From: Scilla litardierei
Taxonomy: Eukaryota; Streptophyta; Magnoliopsida; Asparagales; Asparagaceae
Length of the DNA: 64,000 nt
Assembly (NCBI GenBank): GCA_030789695.1
Contig: CM061141.1
Location: 165,259,579 to 165,323,578 of the forward strand
Reading direction: 5' to 3'
Under the pieces are notes generated by a model. It was not told the origin of the DNA, did not search any database, and was given only the letters and a program-made list of their open reading frames with translations. Of this stretch, positions 55,646 through 64,000 are shown in pieces. The stretch's first letter is position 1. The number at the start of each line of letters is the position of its first letter. Position numbers and translations under genes: made by a program.

Positions 55646-56921
55646 ACCAACGAACTCTAGCGATGCTCCCACAAGCTTCTCTCGATGATGTGCACCTAAA
55701 TCATTCGAAAGAAAAGGAGCATTAGTCAGTGGTGAAAAATCCTTCACCGCAATAAATGTATCCCAAAGAGTATCGTCAAAGTGCAATGTAAAGCAAGGGA
55801 AAAGTTGACAACGACTCCCTAAGAATGTGGTGCTATGCCCTGGTGGTGACGCGATGATCTCCTGCCCACGTTCAGCGACGAGCTCATCAGGTGCTGACAT
55901 GCCCTGACATATCTCCGTATAGTGTGAATCTGGATCCTTTGGAGGGCATGTCGTGTCAGTAGAATTTGAAGCTAAAAATATGTGGCTTGTATATGAGATT
56001 CAGAAATAGGGTCTAAAAGATCTCCCTGAGTGGGAGCAGTAAGCTCTGGTGGATGCGATGCCTCTGGTGGAGTGACGGTGAGCTGTGAAGGTGGTGGTAG
56101 AGGCAAGAGAGCATGAGGCTCAGTAGAATGAGTCGTGACGTTCACGGCTCCACGCTCTCCCTCCTCGTCGATATGGACATCCTTCATGGCTTCCTCGGTG
56201 CCGTATGTCTCAAAAATTGTACCTGCATGGGGAAGGGGACTCATTTCAAAATTTTTAAATTGTAAACCATAAGAGTTACCTTCCGTGGTGCATGTAGTAG
56301 ATGATGTATGAGATGTGACTGCTTCACCCCCAAAAGTAGAAGTGGTAGGCGGAGATGGAATTGGTGAATCCACATGGCCATGGGTTACTGTGGAATCCTC
56401 CATCAATAACTCAAGGATAGATTTCTGAGATGGAGATGAGGGTGATGGTATTGTCAGGTCTTGATTTACAAAGGAATTCACCACTAACAACTCCAGATCG
56501 GTCGTAGGTGGTGGAAGTGGAAGTGGTAGAGTCATTTGGCCTTGGTTTAAAATATTGTCTTCTAATAATAATTCAAGGTCAGACTTCGGTGGGGGAAGTG
56601 GTAATGGAAGTGGAGGTGATATCAAGTGCATTTGAGTTGCAATGGAGTTTTCCAAGAATAATTCAAGGCTCAATCTTGGTGGAGGATGGGGTGTGTAAAT
56701 TTGGGGGTAAGGATGGGAGGGTTCTTGATGCTGGTTGTAGGTACATGAGTGTGAGGTGTAGGGTTGGGCACTGAATTGGCAATAGATGGCCGTATGTCCA
56801 TGCATCCCACAAGCTTCGCAAACTACGACGACCTGTGGATAGTTCTCATACCCCCCATCTGAGCACCGTATGGCGGGTAAGCATCAAAATCTCTGATGTA
56901 TGATCCATCGGGCATCCACAT
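55646..56921 (-). pseudogene. Athila-like gag-like ORF (zinc knuckle, proline-rich repeats), cut by the LARD
   Basis: From ATG 56921 (MWMPDGSYIRDFDAY) the frame passes a six-G run near 56848 where one base shifts it, then CEACGMHGHTAIYC, a CX2CX4HX4C knuckle (about 56790-56830). Next are four imperfect repeats of about 30 residues, each with a (S/T)xLELLxE-type head and a LPLPLPPP-type tail, to about 56370. A stop at 55972 coincides with a T-run frameshift; beyond it the frame continues through DDTLWDTFIAVKDF to the LARD at 55645. This last part aligns with the ORF at 23423-24202. It is a gag-like protein of a non-autonomous Athila-related element. Confidence 0.65.
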
Positions 56922-57120
56922 AATTCACCTGACAAACAAAAATTTTGGCTACGACAAGCGCGTCAGTGGTACAAAGAATAGCACAAATTTATAATGGTGG
57001 TACGGAAAGAATCTGTTTATTGAAATCTTTATAATTTTTGGGTAAAACGCAGTCTACCGACCGCGTTCATGAGCTAGTCTCAGGGATTACCGGGTCCTAA
57101 ATGAAAACAAACACGTTGCC

Positions 57121-57138
57121 TCCCCGGTAACGGTGCCA
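57121..57138 (-). promoter_or_regulatory. Primer-binding site of second Athila-like element
   Basis: TGGCACCGTTACCGGGGA on the minus strand, 7 nt from the LTR; Athila type with two changed bases. Confidence 0.8.
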
Positions 57139-57145
57139 TAAAGCT

Positions 57146-58835
57146 TGACGTCCCCCGAGAAAGTCTGGATTGTATTTCGTGATCATGCAAGTGCAAAGTG
57201 TGCAATATGATGGGGGGCGCAAGATTTAAATATTTATAACCGCAAGCGCACGGTGGTGTAGTGTGGCTTGGGGGTCGAACACAGGGAGGCGTGGTTGTGC
57301 TTGTGTCAGAAGGGACCGAATTCACCATATGGGTGAGCTAGCCTGAATCGATGGATGGGTTGTCACGTAATGTAAATACAGGGCTAAACAATATAAAAGG
57401 AAACCCGGGACTTCGGTTTCCACCCCATCATGTGTTCTCGCTATTACGACCGACGGATAGGATAACAATCGGAATTAGGGTTTAATGGTGAGACGTTGCC
57501 TCTAAGAGTGATACCAGCGTCCCATGGGCCTGATATTCCGGTCGGTGCCCAGGATGATACGCCGGACTACCCGGGTTCGGTCGGTGGGCATTCCTATGTG
57601 CATTAACACTGACCGACTCCGGGAGCACTAAGCTCGCAACGATAACTCCCAACATCTCATCCTGCCTCTCCCGCACGCTAGGATTCGATGTCTACGCTAA
57701 GGGTGCGAGCTATGGCTAGGGAGTCAACTGCCAAGTTTATTCCCCCTTGGCCCAACGGTCAAAGGCGGTGTTTTTCCTGCCGATGACAATAAAACACCCC
57801 GCGTAACCAATAGATTCCTATTCCCTATCGATATCCTAGTCCTATGGACGCATTATGGAGAACCCACGAAGGGGTTTCCACCAAAATCCCAGATTTGGGG
57901 ACTACTCACACATTTTATCTAAAAAGCAATCTAAATGAAAATCGACCGTTAAAAACATAATCAGGCAATTGAAATGCGGTAGTAGTAATGCACTTAAGAT
58001 AATATCAAAGTTTGACAAAGATCTGAATACTTACAAATAACCAAAAAATTCCAGCCGTCACAATAGGGAAAAAAGACATAAAAAATAATCAGCTCCCGTT
58101 TCTGAAAACCTAGGGCTTATATATATAGAAAACGACGTCACCCGATCGGTTGAAGTATCAACCGATCGGGTGACCTGCTTCGTTTTTCGACAGCGCTCTT
58201 CAGAAACTTCACCCGGTCACTCGACACGGTCGGTTGGCGGAAGCGCCTAGTCGTTTGGATCTTGTGGTCACCGGGTGAACCGATCGTTTGATAAATCAAC
58301 CGATCGGTTGGAAAACGTCGCCCAAAAGACAGAGACTTGCGACGTTTTGGCACGGTCAGCTGGCCATCGGGTGAGCTCTCCGGGTCGTCTCTTGGGGGAA
58401 TCGGCTACAGATGAACAGATCGGGTGAAGGTCACCCGATCGGTTGGAATTCAGCTTCAATTTCCCGAGAAGTCTGTTAGGCTGAACCGGTCGTTGACCAG
58501 GTCGGTTGATGCTCTCTTGCTTCAGCGGCTGTCTGGGTCGTGCACACGTGCATCACCCGATCGGTTGGATGTATCCAACCGATCGGGTGGGGGCTGAAAG
58601 ATAGCAATCTTGGTCGTTTGACCCCCTGGATCACGCGCGACTCCTCCCGTTGGTCCGGGGACTTATGATATCTTCGTTATGTGTCCCCTACGTGGGCAAT
58701 CTCCTGCAAACACACAAAAACAAGGAGAAGTGAAAGAAAACTAGAAAATATGTGAAAATGGATACGAGACGGCGGAAAATAACGGAAAAACACAAAGAAG
58801 ACGTGCGTGAATATATAAAATATACACACACGTCA
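57146..58835 (-). repeat. 5' LTR of second Athila-like element (1690 bp)
   Basis: It starts TGACGTCCCCCGAG and ends ACACACGTCA. It contains a perfect hairpin at 58138-58173 (TCACCCGATCGGTTGA, AGTA, exact complement); the left LTR copy at 43670-43705 has one mismatch. The two LTRs differ by several percent by eye, so this element is older than the LARD inside it. Confidence 0.88.
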
Positions 58836-58840
58836 GAGAG

Positions 58841-61229
58841 CACCAACATGTGTTTCATGGCACGAGAAGATCCACTCTCCGATGAGAGTGATTCCGACAC
58901 GGATGATACCGACGTAACAATGGATGAACTCCGTATTGCAAATAAAAAACTATTTGCTAAATATCAATCTTTAATGCTTAGATATACTAGCTTAAAGAAA
59001 TTGAATGTTATTAAGTCATCCATTCCATGCATTGTCAACAATGACACCATTGTTGATACTTTAACTCCTGAGAAAGAAAACTTAGTTTCTAAAAATGTCA
59101 CTTTGAGAGATGGGGTAAATAACCTCAAATCTCAACTAGATCAAACACATCCTAAGGATAATAGTGATCTAGTTACACGACACACACAATTGGGTTTAGA
59201 GAATGATTCTTTTAAAACTCAAGTGCACGAGCTCAAAGCACATGTGTCCACCTTGGATACCAACATTTCTTCTCTTAAGGAGAAATATGAGCTCATGTCC
59301 TTCCGTATTGTGAGATTCAGTAAGGGAAAAGAAAAATTGGACGATTTGCTTGCAAACCAATTTCCGGCCACACATCGTGTTGGTCTTGGTTTTGTAAAAG
59401 CAAATGCATCTAATGATCGCACCTCCTATAGTGGTGTCACTATAGACTTTGTGAGGCCATCCTCCGGTGCATCCATAAGTGGTGTCAAAGATACTATAGG
59501 TAGCAAACCTACTAAGAAAGTCACCACTTCACCTTCTCTTTCTTTTGGCAAGAAACCCACTAAGGGTGGAAACCAAAAGAGAAGCCATGGTTACATGTAC
59601 ACTAACATTCATCCACGTAGGAAACCTCCTACTTCACAAATGGATAATCATGACACTTTTTATGCTCCACACCCACGGACACGTGCAAATCCACACATGA
59701 GAAATACTCATGTACGTGCTCCTATACACCCATATGCACATACGCATCATTCTTACATGTATGCACAACCTCCACATGTCATGCATGACCCATATGCTTC
59801 ACACAACATGCATGTTCCCAAGCATACACATCATTCTCGTATGTCCAATGCATATCATCCACCACATTTCTATGCTAGAAACCATGTTCCTAAGAAGCAT
59901 GCACCACATAAAAATCTAACAAGAATGCATGAAACTAGGAAAAGGACTCCCAAAACTTACACCATTTGGGGTCATAAGAACACTAGCCTAAATGATAGGA
60001 ATGCTTATGTTGATTCCTATTTTCATGATGTTATTAAGAATAGTAATTATGTTGGGAAGCGGAAGTCCACTTGGACTTGGCTTCCACATGGCTAATCCCC
60101 TTGAACCCAACAAACATTGGGTACCATGAGCTTATGGTATATTATGTAGGTACCCAAGAGAAAGAAGAAGAGCAATAAAGGTCAAACTAGCTCTAAAGGG
60201 AAATGATAGATTCTCGATAGTGGTTGCTCCAAACACATGACGGGAGATCCCTCATTGCTCTCCGAAGTGATTAGCACCAAGGATGGTGCAACGGTCACTT
60301 TTGGAGGTAATCAAAAGGGAACCATCATTGGAGTAGGTATTGTCGGTAACCCTTCAAAACCCTTAATTACTAATGTATTTCTTGTTAGTGGTTTATGTCC
60401 CAATCTCATTTCCATTAGTCAACTTTGTGACAAAGGTTACAAGGTTAACTTTGGAGAAGGTTTGTGCACAGTTGTTGATTGTGATTCGAATGTTTTATTT
60501 TCCGGTATTAGGCGTAAAAATATTTATTATTTGAGCTTGCCTAAAACCGTAGAACATTGCTTAGTTGCTAATATAAGTGAACAACTACTATGGCATCGCT
60601 GTTTTGGTCATGTTCACTTCAAGCACTTATATAAATTAGCTAAGCATGATTTAGTCAAAGGTTTTCCTAAAATTGCTTTTAGTAAGAAAAACTTTTGTGA
60701 TTCATGTCAAAGAGGTAAACTTAGTAAATCATTGTTTAAGCTTAAAGAAGGCATTACTTCTAAGAAGCCCCTAAAACTTCTTCATCTAGATTTGTTTGGG
60801 CCAACTAGAACCGCCTCTTTAGGCAATGCTCATTGTGGATTAGTTGTCGTTCATGACTTTTCTAGATTTACTTGGGGTTCATTCTTAACTAATAAGAATG
60901 AAGCTTTTGAAGAGTTTACCATATTTGCAAAGAAGATTCAGAATCTCTTAGGATCCACCATTATCACTATCCGTAGTGATCATGGAGGAGAATTCGAGAA
61001 TGAATCTTTTTCTAAGTTTTGTGATGACACCAGGATAACTCATAACTTTTCCTTCCCTCAGGCACCACCACAAAATGGTGTTGTAGAGAGAAAGAATAAG
61101 ACTCTTATTGAGTGTGCTCGCACTATGCTCCATGATAGTCATCTTGAACTACAATTTTAGGCAGGGACAGTGCACACGGCATGTTATGTGCTCAATAGGA
61201 TCCTAGTGAGACCCCGAACGAACAAAACT
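58841..61229 (+). pseudogene. pol: Copia gag-pol: linker, protease, GAG-pre-integrase, integrase
   Basis: The gag frame resumes after the GAGAG duplication. An acidic start (DESDSDTDDTD) leads into a coiled coil (58900-59390) with KEKLDDLLANQF, a Sirevirus linker block, then a His-rich stretch (59640-59900). The protease motif ILDSGCSKHMTGD lies at 60210-60245, with D at 60216-60218, preceded by two stops consistent with CGA to TGA and TGG to TAG. The GAG-pre-integrase zinc motif LWHRCFGHVHFKHLYKLAKH...CDSCQRGK lies near 60585-60720. Integrase has LDLFGP, RSDHGGEF and VVERKN, the DDE residues. A stop at 61158 is followed in frame by TACYVLNRILVRPRTNKT up to the inserted LTR at 61230. Confidence 0.88.
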
Positions 61230-62716
61230 TGTCACGACCCGCTTCCCTAAAATGGAGGCGAGGCATGAGAAGTCCGCTCAGACTTGGAGCTGTGAGGCTC
61301 CAGTCTGTAAAGCGTCTGGAATAACCAAGTATAGGTCCTTGCAAATGCGAAACAGAAGAAAAATAATAATAAAGAAAAGAGACAGATAATATTATTCCAA
61401 TCTCAGAATGTCTACAAATAAAGTCCATCATCACAGAAAAGCCACCAGGCTGAAAAGAAGAGTCTAAAGGCCCAAACATGGCCAACAGAAAAAAGTACAG
61501 AAAAGGAAAGGTGCTACGCACCGACAACCTAACAAGAACTAATCAGAAGCAACATAGAACTACGTCTCTACGACTGGTCGCCGGTGTCCTCGTACTCCAT
61601 GTCAACAGTGGACCCAGGCTCAATATCAACAAATAGCTCATCCTCAGCAACGGGCTCTGGCTCAGCAACTAACATGCGACACCCAAAAGAGACGAGGGCG
61701 CATGTCAGCAAGTCTACAAGAGACTTGTGCAAGGAAACTAAAAGAAGGAAAGCAACCTAGCAGTTCTAAAATGTGCGATGACATGGCAGTTTAATGCATG
61801 GAAGCAACAAATAAGATAATGCAACAAGTATGACATGGCAACAGGTATAACATGGCAACAAGTATAACATGGCATGGGTAGCATGGCTACTAAAACATTC
61901 ACACGGATTTTACAAGTCAAGTAACACGTCGTGCACATAGTTTACGCCTTTTGGCTGGAGTGGCTGTACGGGCCAACTGCTAAGCTCAAGTGATCGCTTA
62001 ACCCTACCCCTCCACGTGTAATCGGGCATTGGCTTTTGACCAACACATGTAGCCCGCTTCTGGATCACGAGCCAGGAAGTGTATTTGGCATAGGGTTGTG
62101 CCTGCAACGCAGGTGCTTAGCCTTAACAAGCAAGTACAAGTAGCGTGTGCTACGAATGCAACATTCAAGCATGGATTGGCATCAGGATGCATGGCATGGC
62201 ATGAGTACAATTAATGTGCGTACAGATAAGGAAATTAAACGTGATAGGCACGGCAGAGCAAAAGTAATGAGCATACAGATATGGAAATTAAACGTGACAG
62301 ACAATAATGCATGAATGACATGGCAGGGTGACAGATCTAGCTTCGTTGTCAAGCTAGATCTTAAAGTTGCGTCTAGGCGAGTATCATTTCGTCACCTAGT
62401 CTCTTTTACGCTAAATACGGAGAAATGGCCTAAGACATGGCCAAAAGCACAAATTGGCAAGTTTCACTTGCCTGCAATCAACTATTCTGCAAACACCGTC
62501 CAATTAGTCCAATCTACCTATGCGCTCGGATCCACCAGCCTACAGTCCCAAATTAAATTATCTTCATTAGTGATTTATCAACCAATTAAATTACTGATTT
62601 TTATCTTCATTAGCATGCATTGGTTGGGGATCCTAAGTGTTCAAAAAATTACCCTTACACGACGCGAGAGCTACACTGGCATCGGGTAGCGACGCTAGGG
62701 GTTAGAATAATAGAAT
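61230..62716 (-). repeat. Minus-strand LTR (Del-like family), partial, inserted in copia integrase
   Basis: The plus-strand reading starts TGTCACGACCCGCTTCCC, the reverse of the LARD LTR 3' end. Similarity in order continues through the LARD LTR features in reverse, up to GGGTAGCGACGC and TTAGAATAATAGAA, which match LARD bases just before GCGCGTTC. At 62717 a forward LTR interrupts it. The candidate duplication at the left is AAACT (61225-61229), with no partner in the window. It is the outer end of a 3' LTR or a solo LTR. Confidence 0.75.
61568..61675 (-). CDS. Acidic 35-aa micro-ORF inside the LTR
   Basis: A complete frame starts MLVAEPEPVAEDELFVD and ends MEYEDTGDQS. It starts 445 bp from the LTR 3' end and is preceded by TTTTGGGTGTCGC, almost the same as the sequence before the LARD micro-ORF. 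No known domain. Confidence 0.45.
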   Translation of the reverse strand: MLVAEPEPVAEDELFVDIEPGSTVDMEYEDTGDQS

Positions 62717-64000
62717 TGTAACGACCGGTTCCTATACGTACGTATTTCATACACATTTCCATATTTGTCTTACAACCTTCCATAACTCGTATATGTATTT
62801 GTACTTCGTACTCGTACTATATTTATATACGTATCTGTACTTCGTCTGTATCTATTATTAAGACTTAGTATGTTATGCATGCCATTATTATTATTACTAA
62901 GCTGATAGGATTAAGATATTTATTTTAAGTAAGCTATGATAAACTATAAATCAATTCACTTAATTCAAATTCAAATTTCATTTCATTTCAAACAAATTTT
63001 TCAAAATAACTCCCTAATAAAAACTATAGCTAAATAGGAAGTTTTTCCTCTCGCTAATTTCCCCTGATTACTCCTTAAATTATTATTCTATTCAACTTTC
63101 CTTAATTTTCTTTAGCTATTAATCTCCCCAATAATTGTTTAATTCAAAATCCTTCCTTTTCTTACTTAGTTTTACACCCTACCATTTCTTGACTTTCCTT
63201 TCTTTCTAGCATTAATCCTTATTAATAATTTCAATTAAACCCTTGTTACTTCCATTTTTTCTTTATCTTTAATACCTTTTAATCATATGTTTACATATAT
63301 GATATTTTTGAATTCAAAACTTTGAATTAATTTTCCATATAAGTTTTAGGAGACTCTATATTAATGTGTATTAATATCAGTATTTATTATTGTAATTATA
63401 TTTGTGTTTCTTACCTTCTCTTTCTTCATCAAATCTTACAACCCTTTATTATAATTATTTTTAAAGTCATCTTCTTTAAATCTGTCTTTAATTCCCATTT
63501 CAAAACTCAAATTATCTTTTTTAAAAACATTTTAATTTTAATTATATAATTTTTTTGAATTCAAACTTTGAACTGGCTGCCATATGAGTCATAGTAGACT
63601 TTTACACATTTAAATAGCAATAAAATCCTACTCTTAATTAACAATTATTCCTCCCTTGCAATTAAAATCCACTCTTAATGAAATTTAAATTCTTGTTTAT
63701 TTCATTTCCTTCTAAGTTCACAATCTTTTCTTTTATATTAAACACTTTAAATGCTAATCCTATTAATAATAATATTAAATATCTTTTTAATATGAATTCA
63801 TATCCCATTTCCTATTATAACCTATTAATTAGAATCCCACTATTAATAATCCAAATCTTTCCCCTTATTAATCCTGTTAATGATCTTTCAAATCTTTCCT
63901 AATACAACCTAGCCTCGTTTTCCAACCCTAGGCCGAACACGGTTTACGCACACAACACAAAAATAGAAAGAAAAACATTTGAAACCCAAGCTCTATTCAC
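62717..64000 (+). repeat. Forward LTR (Del-like family), 5' part, runs off window
   Basis: It starts TGTAACGACCGG, as the LARD LTR does, and is AT-rich to about 63900, where AACCTAGCCTC and AACCCTAGG resemble the sequence after the LARD TATA box. It directly follows AGAAT inside the minus-strand LTR. Short ORFs in it are AT-rich noise. Confidence 0.6.

Larger units (their letters stand above)
42681..58835 (-). mobile_element. Non-autonomous Athila-like LTR element, 16.2 kb including a nested LARD
   Basis: LTRs at 42681-44367 and 57146-58835 are flanked by GAGAG at 42676-42680 and 58836-58840. The PBS is on the minus strand next to the right LTR (57121-57138) and the polypurine-like tract is next to the left LTR, so the element reads leftward. 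It has a gag-like ORF but no pol. Without the nested element its length is about 6.8 kb. Confidence 0.9.
39745..61229 (+). mobile_element. Sirevirus-like Ty1/copia element, interrupted
   Basis: A long 5' LTR (39745-41570), an initiator-Met PBS, gag, a coiled-coil and His-rich linker, protease, GAG-pre-integrase and integrase are present. Reverse transcriptase, RNase H and the 3' LTR are not in the window because a minus-strand LTR interrupts integrase at 61230. The gag/linker boundary is interrupted by 42681-58835. Stops at several codons make this copy inactive. Confidence 0.85.

Overview
The window looks like nuclear DNA of a flowering plant. About 95% of it reads as transposable elements: Ty3/gypsy (Tat/Athila-like and Del/Tekay-like), a Ty1/copia Sirevirus-like element, a CACTA transposon, an L1-type LINE and a large non-autonomous LTR element. 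I recognise one ordinary host gene, a single-exon LEA_2/NHL (NDR1/HIN1-like) gene at 33523-34128. Its C/G-ending codons fit a monocot better than a eudicot, but this is only a hint. All calls come from reading the sequence; no database was searched.

Left part (1-20469): a staircase of elements whose right ends are visible and whose left halves lie off-window. These are a gag-only Tat-like gypsy element on the minus strand (1-5267), a CACTA element with a TNP2-type transposase (5268-12021), a decayed Del-like gypsy element on the minus strand (12022-15969), a truncated forward LTR of the same broad family (15970-18694), and a CACTA-like end (to 19864).

Middle (20470-34722): a ~6 kb L1 LINE spread over 12.4 kb. 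Its 13-bp target-site duplication (TSD; 20474-20486 and 32932-32944) brackets two later insertions: a non-autonomous Athila-like element (20635-26176, TSD GTGTG) and a solo Tat-like LTR (31470-32400, TSD AGGTG). The NHL gene sits in the ~1.8 kb between the LINE and the next retroelement.

Right part (34723-64000): a deep nest. A Tat-like gypsy element (3' LTR at 34723-35580) is interrupted near 39745 by a Sirevirus-like copia element. The copia element is interrupted by a 16.2 kb non-autonomous Athila-like element (42681-58835, TSD GAGAG), which is itself interrupted by a 9.35 kb LARD-like element with 2.9 kb LTRs and no coding interior (46292-55645, TSD ACCAA). The copia integrase is also cut at 61230 by a minus-strand LTR, which is cut at 62717 by a forward LTR running off the window.

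The most interesting signals are: an acidic micro-ORF at the same place in several diverged LTRs; a spliced antisense gene plus hairpin-bearing tandem repeats shared by two Tat-like elements; palindrome clusters in the copia and Athila-like LTRs; a shared primer-binding-site-like motif I cannot assign to a tRNA; and a gag-like protein shared by the two Athila-like non-autonomous elements.
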